Shown here piece after piece: positions 26,469 through 35,555 of a stretch of 64,000 nucleotides of DNA. The notes under the pieces are model-generated. The model saw only the letters and a list, made by a program, of their open reading frames with translations, did no database searches and was not told the DNA's origin. The number at the start of each line of letters is the position of its first letter. Position 1 is the stretch's first letter. Origin of the DNA: Nonomuraea thailandensis (GTDB taxonomy: Bacteria; Actinomycetota; Actinomycetes; Streptosporangiales; Streptosporangiaceae); NCBI RefSeq assembly GCF_024172165.1, contig NZ_JAMZEB010000002.1:806001-870000 (forward strand), written 5' to 3'. The position numbers and the translations under genes were made by a program.

Positions 26469-26472
26469 GTGA
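26416..26472 (+). other. possible 18-codon coupling ORF between frdB and frdC
   Basis: The GTG at 26416 overlaps the frdB stop (GTGA). It opens an 18-codon frame reading through the repeat ([18 protein letters not shown]) to a TGA at 26470-26472 that overlaps the frdC GTG. It could couple translation of frdC to frdB across the gap. No evidence for a stable peptide. Confidence 0.4.
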
Positions 26473-26900
26473 AGGCGCGTGACAAGGTGACGCCGAGCGC
26501 CGCCGTACGGACCACGTCGGCCGCCTACCGGCCCCGGCGGGACAACCTCTGGTTCGCCCGCAGCCGCAACTACACGATCTTCGTGTTGCGCGAGCTGACC
26601 AGCGTGTTCGTGGCCTGGTCGATGGTGTTCCTGCTGATGCTGGTCGCCGCGGTGCTCGACGGAACCCTGGAGGGGTTCGCGGCGCTGGCCGCGCAGCCAT
26701 GGATGATCGCGATCAACGTGGTCGCGCTGGCCGCGGCCGCGTTCCACTCGGTCACGTTCCTCAACCTCGCGCCCAAGGCCACGGTGGTGCGCCTGGACGG
26801 CTACCGGCTGCCCGCGTGGATGATCCAGGGCGGCAACCACTCGTTGTGGCTGCTCGTCTCCGCGGTCATCGCGTTCTTCGTGCTGAGGGGGTTCCGGTGA
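26469..26900 (+). CDS. frdC: Fumarate reductase membrane anchor subunit C
   Basis: A 143-residue membrane protein with three hydrophobic helices (residues about 48-70, 80-100 and 122-140) after an Arg-rich N-terminus with YRPRRDNLWF and RSRNYTIFVLRELTS. Helix two contains the conserved His in AAFHSVTFLNLAP, which fits a quinone- or haem-facing position of FrdC. The start is the GTG after the third repeat copy; GGGGAG lies 8 nt upstream. It overlaps frdD by 4 nt. Confidence 0.85.
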   Translation: MKARDKVTPSAAVRTTSAAYRPRRDNLWFARSRNYTIFVLRELTSVFVAWSMVFLLMLVAAVLDGTLEGFAALAAQPWMIAINVVALAAAAFHSVTFLNLAPKATVVRLDGYRLPAWMIQGGNHSLWLLVSAVIAFFVLRGFR

Positions 26901-27238
26901 GGCGGACGCTGGAGCCGTACCTGTGGCTGCTGTTCAGCGGCGGGGGAGTGGTGGCGGCGCTGGTGGTGCCGGTGCTCGTGCTGCTGTTCGGGGTGCTCAT
27001 GCCGCTCGGGATCGTCGACTGGCCCACCGCCGAGCACCTGCGCGGGCTGCTGGACGGCGTGCTCGTACGGCTCGCGCTGGTCGTGGTGGTCGTGCTGTGC
27101 CTCTTCCACGCCGCGCACCGGATCCGGCACACCAGTGAGGAACTGCTCGGCATCGCCAGGTTCGACCTGCTGGTGGCAGTGATGTGTTACGGCGGGGCTA
27201 TTGCGGGCGGGATCGCCGCAGTGATGTTGATGTTCTGA
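26897..27238 (+). CDS. frdD: Fumarate reductase membrane anchor subunit D
   Basis: A 113-residue membrane protein with three helices and the FrdD-typical segment CLFHAAHRIRHTSEELL between the second and third. With FrdC it anchors FrdAB and forms the quinone site. The start is the GTG at 26897, overlapping the frdC stop; the longer frame upstream only shadows frdC. Last gene of the operon; no obvious terminator follows. Confidence 0.85.
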   Translation: MRRTLEPYLWLLFSGGGVVAALVVPVLVLLFGVLMPLGIVDWPTAEHLRGLLDGVLVRLALVVVVVLCLFHAAHRIRHTSEELLGIARFDLLVAVMCYGGAIAGGIAAVMLMF

Positions 27239-27255
27239 AATGTCGTAGTTTGATC

Positions 27256-27289
27256 ACGTTTCAACAACGTACTTTACGTTCGGTTGACG
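27256..27289 (+). promoter_or_regulatory. possible promoter region of M6 protease gene
   Basis: An inverted repeat ACGTT-TCAAC-AACGT (27256-27270) lies in an AT-rich stretch, with TTGACG at 27284-27289. No convincing -10 was found at the right distance. Confidence 0.25.
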
Positions 27290-27360
27290 CACCCCTTAGC
27301 GTCCGGCATTGCACACCCTATGGCCATGCGCCCGGCGATCCCGGGCAGAGAGGGTTCCTG

Positions 27361-30105
27361 GTGCCACGTTCTAAGCGCCTGTTAGCAACGATCCCGGCGG
27401 TCGCCCTTCTTGGCGCCGCCCTGTCCACGCCGCCGGCAGCCGCGACGTCCGTCGCGAACTACCAGCCCACGGCCGCGGACTACTACATCAACTACGCTCC
27501 CCCGGCGGTCCCCGAGGACACCAAGGAGCCGACGCTCGACGACGCGAGGTCCCGCTCGCTCACTCCGGCGCAGAAGTTCGACAGGAAGTTCAACAGCGGA
27601 AACCCGGTCACCGGCCGCATTCTCGCCGCCCGCGAGGACCAGGCCATCAGGACCGGCCGCAACCCCGCTGAATGGATCTTCAAGAACACCAAGCAGACCC
27701 GCACGGCCAAGCTCCTGACCGTCCTCGTCGAGTTCAACGAGCAGGCCAACGACGACTTCTCCGGGTTCAACCGGCTGCGCAGCACCCAGAGCGGGGCGGA
27801 CGACTGCGTCGTCGAGCCGCCGGGCACGCTGCTGAACGGCCCGCTGCACAACCAGATCCCCGACCCGGCCACGCTGCCGCACAAGGACAACAACTCCTTC
27901 TGGGTCAAGGACTTCAGCACCGACCACTTCAACAAGATGCTCTACACCGACAAGGGCATCACCGAGCGCGTGCGCAAGGACCTGAAGGACCCGCGCGACG
28001 GCAAGCCCGGCATCGACATCTCCGGCTTCACGATGAAGAAGATGTACGAGGAGATGTCCAAGGGCGCCTACTCCGTCACCGGCTCGGCCGTCGGCTGGAT
28101 CAAGGTCCCGCACTCCGAGGCCTGGTACGGCGCCGCCGCCTGCGGCAACCCGCCCCAGGACATGTCGGGTCACCCCGACAACCCGCTCGGCGCCCAGCAG
28201 CTCCCGATCGACACGGTGAACTCGCTGGCCCAGGCCCAGCCGGACTTCCCGTGGGCCGACTACGACGTCGAGGACATCTCCGACGCCGACGGTGACGGCA
28301 ACTTCGCCGAGCCCGACGGCGTGATCGACCACCTCGTGCTCGTGCACGCCGGCAAGGACAAGTCCTCCGACGGCGGCGCCCAGGGCACGTACGCCATCTG
28401 GGCCCACTCCAGCGCGGTGGCCGGCGGCTACAAGATCCCCGGCACCGACAAGAAGATCTCCAACTACATCGTGCAGCCCGAGGACTCCGGCGTCGGCGTC
28501 TTCGCCCACGAGTACGGCCACGACCTGGGCCTGCCCGACCTGTACGACACCTCCGGCGCGGCCAGCTCCGCCGTGGACTTCTGGGACCTGATGTCCAGCG
28601 GCTCCCACTCCGGCCCGATCTTCCAGTCCATGCCGACCCACATGGGTCTGTGGGACAAGTGGGTGCTCGGCTGGGCCAACCCGAAGACGTTCAACCCCGG
28701 TGACGCCGCCAGGCTCGTCACCGTCGGCCAGACCTCCCGCACGCCCAAGCTCACCCAGGACGGCGTCCGGGTCAACCTGGCCTCCACGCCGCTGAAGATG
28801 ATCGACGTGCACAGCGGCTCGAACGCCTGGTGGAGCGGCCTCGACCAGGACTGGGCCAACCTCAGCCTGCAGCGCGACCTGCCCGTCCCCGCCGGCACCG
28901 ATCTCAAGCTGTGGATGTGGAACAACTACGAGATCGAGCAGGACTGGGACTTCGGCTTCGTCGAGGTCTCGACCGACGGCGGCGAGACGTGGACCCAGCA
29001 GAAGGTCTACGACGAGGCCGGCAACGAGGTCACCACGCCGGACGACTACCCGGACCCGTACAAGAACCTCAAGACCTTCGGCAACAAGAAGTACGGCCTC
29101 ACCGGTGACACCGGCGGCGCCTGGCGGCACGACTACGTGAACCTGACGCCGTTCGCCGGGCAGACGATCAAGCTGCGGCTGACGTACAACACCGACGCCG
29201 CCTACCAGATGCGCGGCTGGCACGTGGACGACTTCGAGCTCACCAACGGCGGCACCGCCGTGTGGAGCGACGACGTCGAGACCGACACGGGCTGGAAGCC
29301 CCTGCACGGCACGTTCACCAACACCAGCGGCACGGGCTGGACCCGCAACAACGGCGAGCGCCAGATCGAGCGCTTCTACCTCGCCGAGTGGCGCAACTTC
29401 GACGGCTTCGACAAGGGCCTGCAGTACACCTACGACACCGACTACCTCCGTGACGGGGCGTGGAAGGTGCAGAAGGTGAAGTACAACGCGCCGGGCCTGC
29501 TCGTCTGGTACCGCGACTCGACCTACATCAACAACAACGTCGGCGACACCCTCAGGCAGCCGCCGAGCCTCGGCCCGAAGGGCAGCCTGCTCGTCGTGGA
29601 CTCCCACTTCGAGCCGCTGCGCCGCACCGGCGTCGCGGCCGAGAAGGACCCGACGCTGCAGAAGAACCTGCAGGGACGGGTGCAGACCTCCAACGCCGCG
29701 TTCGGGTTCGGCAAGACCTACCCGTTCAAGGAGTGCCTGGAGGCGGCGGACGAGCCGTTCAGCGAGTACTGCACGGACATCCCCGCGCAGAAGGGCGTCT
29801 CCACCTTCACCGACGCGAAGACCTGGTACCCGGGTCTCGAGGTGATCGACGGCGGCCTGTACTACCGGGACGCCGACGCCTCGGTGGTCGTGCCGTCGAA
29901 GGGCGACCAGACCTACACCACCCGCGTGGTGCACCAGGACGGCACCCCGGCCACCGAGCTGTACGGCCAGGTGGCCGCCGGCTCCGTCCTCGGCACCGGC
30001 AACCCCGGTGACGAGGGCAAGGCGCTGGGCGTGCAGTTCAAGCTCGTGAGCCCGCTGCCCGGGAACCTGGGCGCGATCGTTCACGTCGTGCCCCCGAAGA
30101 AGTAA
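27361..30105 (+). CDS. Secreted M6 family metalloprotease (immune inhibitor A-like)
   Basis: A 914-residue secreted protease. The signal peptide (PRSKRLLATIPAVALLGAAL, cleavage after the Ala-rich end) is followed by a propeptide, then the peptidase domain with the zinc motif HEYGHDLGLPD near residue 382. Asp/Asn-rich DADGDGNFAEPDG resembles a calcium loop. The C-terminal half has two beta-rich regions with FVEVSTDGGETW and GWHVDDFEL, typical of immune inhibitor A. These enzymes degrade extracellular proteins. GAGAGGG precedes the GTG at 27361; upstream codons lack homology. Its GC and codon use match neighbours; a strong hairpin follows the stop. Confidence 0.88.
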   Translation: MPRSKRLLATIPAVALLGAALSTPPAAATSVANYQPTAADYYINYAPPAVPEDTKEPTLDDARSRSLTPAQKFDRKFNSGNPVTGRILAAREDQAIRTGRNPAEWIFKNTKQTRTAKLLTVLVEFNEQANDDFSGFNRLRSTQSGADDCVVEPPGTLLNGPLHNQIPDPATLPHKDNNSFWVKDFSTDHFNKMLYTDKGITERVRKDLKDPRDGKPGIDISGFTMKKMYEEMSKGAYSVTGSAVGWIKVPHSEAWYGAAACGNPPQDMSGHPDNPLGAQQLPIDTVNSLAQAQPDFPWADYDVEDISDADGDGNFAEPDGVIDHLVLVHAGKDKSSDGGAQGTYAIWAHSSAVAGGYKIPGTDKKISNYIVQPEDSGVGVFAHEYGHDLGLPDLYDTSGAASSAVDFWDLMSSGSHSGPIFQSMPTHMGLWDKWVLGWANPKTFNPGDAARLVTVGQTSRTPKLTQDGVRVNLASTPLKMIDVHSGSNAWWSGLDQDWANLSLQRDLPVPAGTDLKLWMWNNYEIEQDWDFGFVEVSTDGGETWTQQKVYDEAGNEVTTPDDYPDPYKNLKTFGNKKYGLTGDTGGAWRHDYVNLTPFAGQTIKLRLTYNTDAAYQMRGWHVDDFELTNGGTAVWSDDVETDTGWKPLHGTFTNTSGTGWTRNNGERQIERFYLAEWRNFDGFDKGLQYTYDTDYLRDGAWKVQKVKYNAPGLLVWYRDSTYINNNVGDTLRQPPSLGPKGSLLVVDSHFEPLRRTGVAAEKDPTLQKNLQGRVQTSNAAFGFGKTYPFKECLEAADEPFSEYCTDIPAQKGVSTFTDAKTWYPGLEVIDGGLYYRDADASVVVPSKGDQTYTTRVVHQDGTPATELYGQVAAGSVLGTGNPGDEGKALGVQFKLVSPLPGNLGAIVHVVPPKK

Positions 30106-30111
30106 TCATCC

Positions 30112-30141
30112 AGGGGGCCACCGGTAACCCCGGGGCCCCCT
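30112..30141 (+). terminator. hairpin terminator after M6 protease gene
   Basis: AGGGGGCC pairs with GGCCCCCT, extended inside by CCGG/CCGG around a TAACC loop, beginning 6 nt after the stop codon. No T-run follows, as usual in actinomycetes. Confidence 0.75.
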
Positions 30142-30204
30142 ATGATCGGTCGCGTCCAGCGATCGATCTCAGGTCGCGAGTCTTTGCACCTACGATTGAT
30201 GACC

Positions 30205-31143
30205 ATGAGCGAACTGCGCACCAAAGATGAGCACACCGAGGCGATCCGGCGGGATCGCCGGGTCGCGGTGGTGGTGAACACTCGCTCGCGCCGCGGCCGC
30301 CGTCACTACTTCGAGGTGATCGAGCAGATCCACAACCTCGGGTTCGAGCCGCTGGCGGAGCTGTCGGTCTACAACACCAAGAAGCTGCGCGACCTGCTCG
30401 ACACCGCCCTGGCCACCGACCCCGACCTGCTCATCGTCGGCGGTGGCGACGGCACCCTGTCCACCGCCGTGCGCCACGTCGCCCACCGCGACGTGGCGCT
30501 CGGCGTGCTGCCGCTGGGCACCACCAACAACTTCGCGCGCAGCCTCGGCCTGCCGCTCGACCTGGCGGGGGCGATCAGGGTGTTCGCCACCGGCAAGGTG
30601 GCCGACATCGACCTCGGCATGGCCGACGACCGGCCGTTCGCGAACCTGGCCAGCTTCGGCGTCTCCGTCGAGGTGGCCGGCAAGGTCAAGCCGTGGCTCA
30701 AGCGCATCGTGGGCCGCCCCGCCTACCCGCTCACCGCGCTGACGATCCTGCCGAACCACCGGGCGTTCCGCGCGTACATCACGGTGGAGGGGCAGCGGCA
30801 CGAGCTGCTCACCCACCAGCTCAACATCGCCAACGGCCGGTTCCACGGCGGCTGGCAGGTGGCCAGGGACATCAGCATCGACAACGGCATGCTGGTGGCC
30901 TACCAGCTCGGCTCGGGCAAGAAGCTGCGGCTGCTCGGCGAGACGCTGCTGCGGGCCACGACCGGCCGCTGGCGCAGCCTGGCGGGCGGGCCGTTCGTGG
31001 TGGGCAGGGAGATGCTGCTGGAGACCGACCCGCCGATGGCCGCCGACGTGGACGGCGAGGTGCGGCTGCGCACCCCGATCAGGCTCCGCGTGGTCCCGAA
31101 CGGAGTGCGCGTCATGGTGCCCGCAGCCTTCGAGGACCGCTGA
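30205..31143 (+). CDS. Diacylglycerol/lipid kinase family protein
   Basis: A 312-residue cytoplasmic kinase of the DAGK catalytic fold. NTRSRRGRRHYFEVI opens the domain, VGGGDGTLSTAV near residue 80 is the nucleotide-binding motif and LPLGTTNNFARSLGLP follows; LNIANGRFHGGW and a late ADVDGE complete the pattern of YegS/DgkB-like enzymes. It likely phosphorylates a lipid or lipid-like alcohol at the inner membrane face. Two ATGs (30199, 30205) are possible; TACGAT at 30191 lies 8 nt before the second, suggesting a leaderless start there. Confidence 0.85.
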   Translation: MSELRTKDEHTEAIRRDRRVAVVVNTRSRRGRRHYFEVIEQIHNLGFEPLAELSVYNTKKLRDLLDTALATDPDLLIVGGGDGTLSTAVRHVAHRDVALGVLPLGTTNNFARSLGLPLDLAGAIRVFATGKVADIDLGMADDRPFANLASFGVSVEVAGKVKPWLKRIVGRPAYPLTALTILPNHRAFRAYITVEGQRHELLTHQLNIANGRFHGGWQVARDISIDNGMLVAYQLGSGKKLRLLGETLLRATTGRWRSLAGGPFVVGREMLLETDPPMAADVDGEVRLRTPIRLRVVPNGVRVMVPAAFEDR

Positions 31144-31152
31144 GTCAGCGGC
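31138..31152 (+). terminator. short hairpin over the lipid kinase stop codon
   Basis: CCGCTGAGTCAGCGG is a perfect inverted repeat (7+1+7) containing the TGA stop. It may terminate transcription weakly. Confidence 0.3.
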
Positions 31153-31269
31153 TCACGTCCAGGAAAATCCCATGTTCTCGCCCTTCCCTAGTCACGGCTT
31201 CCTCTACTCACCGTAATCGAGTAGTCGCTGTACGTCACGGGCAGGAAGTGCGAGAGGGGGCGTGCGCTT

Positions 31270-32106
31270 TCACGCCTGGGCCAGCCCCTTGTACGCCGGG
31301 GTGAGCGCGCGCTCCAGATCGCCGGGCGGCGGGAAGACCCGCAGGAGCAGGTCGGGGGCGGCGGCAGCGGGACGGCGCTCGGGCCGGTGCGCCGTGGCTC
31401 CCGGCGCGTAGAAGTCGGCCAGCCGGTCCGCGAACGGCACGTCCGCCACCCGCAGCGGGTCCATCGCCGGCTCGTCGGCCAGCGAGCCGAGCAGCTGCTC
31501 CCTGGTGCGCCCGCGCCAGGCCAGCACCAGGAACGGGTCGTCGTCGAACGACTCGGCCAGCAGGTAGAGCACCGCCGACAGGTGCTTGCAGGGGAAACCC
31601 CAGTCGGGGCACGAGCAGTCCATGTCCAGGTCGCGCGGGAACAGGTCGACGCCCATCGCGGCGAACAGCTCCTCGATCTCCGCCGGCATCTCGCCCGCCA
31701 GCAGCCTGGCCCGGTAGACGGCCTGCGCCGCGATCTCCTCCTCGATGGCGGCCCAGCGTGTCTCGCCGTACGCCTCGATCCTGATCACGACCTCGTACGG
31801 GTCGGGCCGCGACCCCTGCACGGCGGCCGTGACCTCGCCGGGGGACAGGTCGATGGTCAGCACCTGGCCCTTGCGGGCGTAGGCCCGGCCGCGCGAGAGA
31901 CGGCCCTTGTCGCAGATGCGCTCCAGGATGTCGATGAACCGCCGCGACCACCAGGCGGAGCCGATGCTGCCGCGCTGCGACCGCGCCTTGAGACCGCCTT
32001 CGACCCTGATCGGCTCGCCCGCCTCGAACCAGGCATTCCGGACTTGTCCGGGCCCGTCGGCCTTCCGCTGGGCCTGTCCGGGCTCGCCGGCCTTCCTTCT
32101 TGGCAT
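31270..32106 (-). CDS. SWIM zinc finger protein
   Basis: A 278-residue protein with a SWIM motif, CSCPDWGFPCKH, near residues 161-172 (CxCx(n)CxH). SWIM domains bind DNA or protein, and genes like this regularly accompany Snf2-type helicases, probably acting as one complex. The N-terminus is basic (MPRRKAGE) and contains AWWSRRFIDILERICDKGRLSRG. The ATG at 32106 shares one base with the helicase stop (TGATG), so the two are translationally coupled. It is the downstream partner of the pair. Confidence 0.88.
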   Translation of the reverse strand: MPRRKAGEPGQAQRKADGPGQVRNAWFEAGEPIRVEGGLKARSQRGSIGSAWWSRRFIDILERICDKGRLSRGRAYARKGQVLTIDLSPGEVTAAVQGSRPDPYEVVIRIEAYGETRWAAIEEEIAAQAVYRARLLAGEMPAEIEELFAAMGVDLFPRDLDMDCSCPDWGFPCKHLSAVLYLLAESFDDDPFLVLAWRGRTREQLLGSLADEPAMDPLRVADVPFADRLADFYAPGATAHRPERRPAAAAPDLLLRVFPPPGDLERALTPAYKGLAQA

Positions 32107-35100
32107 CAGCCCACCCCCTCGGCCGTCAGGCGGAACACCTCGCGCAGCTCCTCGGTGGACAGGTCGGTCAGCCACTCCTCGCCTGTGCCGACGACCCGCT
32201 CGGCCAGCGCCTTCTTGCGCTCGATCATCTGGTCCACGCGCTCCTCCAGGGTGCCGGCGCAGATGAGCTTGCGCACCTGGACGTTCTTGCGCTGCCCGAT
32301 CCGGAACGCGCGGTCGGTGGCCTGGTCCTCCACGGCGGGGTTCCACCACCGGTCCACGTGCACGACGTGGTTGGCGGCGGTCAGGTTGAGCCCGACCCCG
32401 GCGGCCTTCAGCGAGAGCACGAACAGCGTCGGCTCGGGATCGTGCTGGAAACGGTCGACCAGCCGGTCGCGCGTCTTCTTCGGCAGGCCGCCGTGCAGCC
32501 ACAACACCGGGCGGTCGAGCCGCTGGGCCAGGTAGGGCTGCAGCATGGCGCCGAACTCGGCGTACTGCGTGAACAGCAGGGCCTTCTCGCCCTCCGCCAG
32601 GATCTCCTCCGCCAGCTGCTCCAGCCGGGCGAGCTTGCCGGACCTGCCGGCCAGGCGGGAGCCGTCCTTCAGCAGGTGGGCCGGGTGGTTGCAGACCTGC
32701 TTGAGCTTGGCCATGGCCGACAGCACCAGGCCGCGCCGCTCGATGCCCTCACTGCTGTCGATCTTGGCCAGCATGTCGTCCACGACCGCCTGGTAGAGCG
32801 TGGCCTGCTCGGTCGTGAGCGGGCACCACTCCTTGACCTCCAGCTTCTCCGGCAGGTCCGTGATGATCGACTTGTCGGTCTTGAGGCGGCGCAGGATGAA
32901 CGGGCCCGTCGCCCGCTTGAGCGCCGTGGCCGCCTGCTCGTCCTGGCGGGCCTCGATCGGCTCCTGGAAACGGGTCCTGAACCGCGAACGCGGCCCCAGC
33001 AGGCCGGGGTTGGCGAACTCCATGATCGACCAGAGCTCGGCCAGGTGGTTCTCCACCGGGGTGCCCGTCAGCGCCAGCCGGGTGCCTGTGGGGATGGCCC
33101 GCACGGCCTGGGCCTGCAGCGTGCCGCTGTTCTTGATCGCCTGGGCCTCGTCGCACACGACCCTGCGCCAGGCGTACTGCTCCAGGGTCTTCAGGTCGCG
33201 GTGGGCGGTGCCGTAGGTGGTGATCACCAGGTCGGCGTGCTCGATCCCGGCCGCGTCGCGCCCGCTGCCGTGGTGCACGTACACCCGCAGGCCCGGCGCG
33301 AACCTGGCCGCCTCACGCTGCCAGTTGCCGATCAGCGACATCGGGCACACGAGCAGCGTCGGGGCGATGGCCCGTTGGTGCACGCCCGTGGTGGGGACGG
33401 CAGCGCCTTCGTGCGCGGGTGCCGGGTCGGTGGCGTGCTCGTGCGCGGGCCTCGCGTCGGCGGCGTGCTCGTGCGAGGGTGTCAGGGCTGTGGCACGTTC
33501 GTGTACGAGCAGCGCCAGCGTGGTGATCGTCTTGCCCAGCCCCATGTCGTCGGCCAGCACCCCGCCCAGTCCCAGCTCCGACAGGAAGCTCAGCCACGCC
33601 AGCCCCCGCTCCTGGTACGGCCGCAGCGTGGCGTCCAGGCCCGCCGGGGTGGCCAGCGGGGTGAGCCGCCGCTCGGCCTGCCCGGACAGCAGGTCGCCCA
33701 GCACCCCGTCGGCGTCGATCTCCAGCAGCGGCAGCTCCTCGTCGTCGCTCCGCACGACCTGCCGCAGGATGTCGGCGGCGCTGGCCTCGCCCGCGCGGAT
33801 GCCCTCCACCGCCCTGAGCGCCGCCTTGAGCTGCCTGTCGTCCAGCTCCACCCACTGGCCGCGCACCCGGACCAGCGGCACCTTGAGCCTGGCCAGCTCG
33901 GCCAGCTCCTCCTCGCTGATCGTCTCGTCGCCCACCGCCAGGTCCACCCGGAAGTCGACCAGCTCCCGCATGCCGAAGCCCTGGCCGGCCGCCGCCGACT
34001 GCTGCTTCCTGGTGCGGGTGGTCAGTTTCAGGCCCAGCCGCGTACGGCCCGCCCACCGCGGGAGCTGCACCCCGAACCCGGCCGCCTGCAGCAGCGGCGC
34101 GGCCTGCCGCAGGAACCCGAACGCGCCGGCCGTGTCCAGCGCCAGCTCGCTCGGCGCCGGCACGCGCAGCGCCCGGTCCAGCTCCGGGTACAGCCGCACC
34201 GCCCGGCCGAGGCCGGTGAGCAGCTCCCGTTCCGGCTTGCCCGGCAGCCCCGTCACGCCGCCCCAGATTTGGGCGGCCGGGACGTAGAGGCTGGGGTCGT
34301 CAGCGGCCTGCAACGCCAGCTCCACCCGCCAGTCGTCGGCCCCGGCCCCAGCGCCGACCCCGGCATCGGCCCTGACACTGGGATCGGCATCGGCATCGGC
34401 CTCGGGATTGTCCCCGGCCCCGGCATCGGCGCTGGTGCCGGTGGGCTCCAGCAGGCGGAAGCACACCCGCGTCGCGCCCTCGGAGGTGGTCACCGCCTCG
34501 TGCCACCTCTCCAGCTCGCGGCGGAGCTCCGGCACGTCAGGGCAGATCGTGCCGTCGCCGGTGAGCGCGGCCAGCCAGCGCTCCTGGAGGGTCTTGGGCG
34601 GCCTGGCGAGCAGGGGCTCGGTGAGCGTGCGGCGGACGACGGCGTCGGTGAACGCCTCCAGGGCCTCGCGCTGGACGTCCGTGGAAGGGCGTTCGACCGA
34701 GGACGTACGGCAGGCGGGCGGCATGGCCAGCGCCAGCTCACGGAAGTAGGCGGCATCGGCCCCCGTCAGGACCGGCCGCCACACGGCCCTCGCGTTGTCC
34801 TGGGGGACCGCCCACATGGCCATGGGGTCGCCCTGGGAGCTCGCCCGCGTGGTCCTGGCGGTGTCGGCCGGCGTGCTCGCCGCGTGCTCGCGCTCTTCGA
34901 CGGTGAGCGGCACGAGCTGCGGGATCACGCGGCCCCGTCGTACCAGGTCGTGGGCGAAGGCGGCGACGGCGGCCCAGTGGCGCGCGGTGGCGGTGCCGGT
35001 GTGCTCGGCAAGGACGGGCAAGGCGTCGGCGGCGGGCGGGACGAGGGCCGGGACCTGCCACAACCGCAGTCTCGGCCGCGCGACCTCGGCCATGCGCCCG

Positions 35101-35474
35101 GTCTCGGGCGAGGGCAGCGGCTCCTGAGCCGATCCGGGCAGAAGCAGCTCCAGCACCCGCGGCTCGGTGACGCGCCCGGAACCACGTGGCTCGGCACGGC
35201 GCTCGGGCGCGGCGAGTTCGGCACCGCGCTCAGGCATGGGCGGCGGGGTGCCCGTCCCGGCCGGCGGTGGGGCGTTGAGGCCGAGGGCGGCGGCGAGGGC
35301 GGCAGCGGGGGCGGCGAACGGGTGGGGACGCGGCGCGCCGGCCGCCGGACGTGCACGCCCCGAGGCGGCGGGTGCGGGGGCGGCGGGTGCGGGGGCGACG
35401 GGGGTGGGGTCGGCGGTGGTGGACTCGGCCCAGAAGGCGAGCCCGTCCGTCGTCCATACCCCGTGTACCAGCAC
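32106..35474 (-). CDS. SNF2-family DEAD/DEAH helicase
   Basis: A 1122-residue SWI2/SNF2 ATPase. The N-terminal 550 residues are the bacterial SNF2-associated region, interrupted by an Ala/Asp/Gly-rich stretch around 352-380. The motor starts with YQERGLAWL; motif I is DDMGLGKT near 645, the Walker B box is CDEAQAIKN, and the second RecA lobe has FTQYAEFGAML and WWNPAVEDQATDRAFRIGQ. It likely remodels DNA-protein complexes in repair or regulation with the SWIM protein. A 30-bp tandem repeat inserts about 45 residues (units like EHAxDxxPAH) between motifs I and Ia, an unusual place. The start is GTG. Confidence 0.9.
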   Translation of the reverse strand: MLVHGVWTTDGLAFWAESTTADPTPVAPAPAAPAPAASGRARPAAGAPRPHPFAAPAAALAAALGLNAPPPAGTGTPPPMPERGAELAAPERRAEPRGSGRVTEPRVLELLLPGSAQEPLPSPETGRMAEVARPRLRLWQVPALVPPAADALPVLAEHTGTATARHWAAVAAFAHDLVRRGRVIPQLVPLTVEEREHAASTPADTARTTRASSQGDPMAMWAVPQDNARAVWRPVLTGADAAYFRELALAMPPACRTSSVERPSTDVQREALEAFTDAVVRRTLTEPLLARPPKTLQERWLAALTGDGTICPDVPELRRELERWHEAVTTSEGATRVCFRLLEPTGTSADAGAGDNPEADADADPSVRADAGVGAGAGADDWRVELALQAADDPSLYVPAAQIWGGVTGLPGKPERELLTGLGRAVRLYPELDRALRVPAPSELALDTAGAFGFLRQAAPLLQAAGFGVQLPRWAGRTRLGLKLTTRTRKQQSAAAGQGFGMRELVDFRVDLAVGDETISEEELAELARLKVPLVRVRGQWVELDDRQLKAALRAVEGIRAGEASAADILRQVVRSDDEELPLLEIDADGVLGDLLSGQAERRLTPLATPAGLDATLRPYQERGLAWLSFLSELGLGGVLADDMGLGKTITTLALLVHERATALTPSHEHAADARPAHEHATDPAPAHEGAAVPTTGVHQRAIAPTLLVCPMSLIGNWQREAARFAPGLRVYVHHGSGRDAAGIEHADLVITTYGTAHRDLKTLEQYAWRRVVCDEAQAIKNSGTLQAQAVRAIPTGTRLALTGTPVENHLAELWSIMEFANPGLLGPRSRFRTRFQEPIEARQDEQAATALKRATGPFILRRLKTDKSIITDLPEKLEVKEWCPLTTEQATLYQAVVDDMLAKIDSSEGIERRGLVLSAMAKLKQVCNHPAHLLKDGSRLAGRSGKLARLEQLAEEILAEGEKALLFTQYAEFGAMLQPYLAQRLDRPVLWLHGGLPKKTRDRLVDRFQHDPEPTLFVLSLKAAGVGLNLTAANHVVHVDRWWNPAVEDQATDRAFRIGQRKNVQVRKLICAGTLEERVDQMIERKKALAERVVGTGEEWLTDLSTEELREVFRLTAEGVG
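33411..33500 (-). repeat. 30-bp tandem repeat x3 inside the SNF2 motor
   Basis: Three 30-bp units beginning GTGCG(C/A)GGGT on the upper strand encode decapeptides of the type EHAADARPAH; degenerate units flank them (33378-33410 and from 33501). Confidence 0.85.
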
Positions 35475-35542
35475 CCCGGCAGGTTACCCGGACCGGCGGA
35501 AGATCGGGGCAGGCCGTCTGGAGCCTGTGGACGGGCGGCGGT

Positions 35543-35548
35543 TAAGGT
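35543..35548 (+). promoter_or_regulatory. -10 element of methyltransferase gene
   Basis: TAAGGT with a 7-nt gap to the ATG at 35556. A GGGAG also lies close to the ATG, so either a leaderless or short-leader start is possible. Confidence 0.45.
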
Positions 35549-35555
35549 CGGGAGC

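Noticed and set aside
27382..30084. 900-codon open frame antisense to the M6 protease gene
   Set aside because: High GC leaves long stop-free antisense frames; the translation is low-complexity Val/Gly/Arg with no domain, while the opposite strand encodes a complete protease.
32100..35555. Long upper-strand frame leading into the methyltransferase
   Set aside because: It is antisense to the SNF2 helicase and only the part from 35556 has methyltransferase homology.
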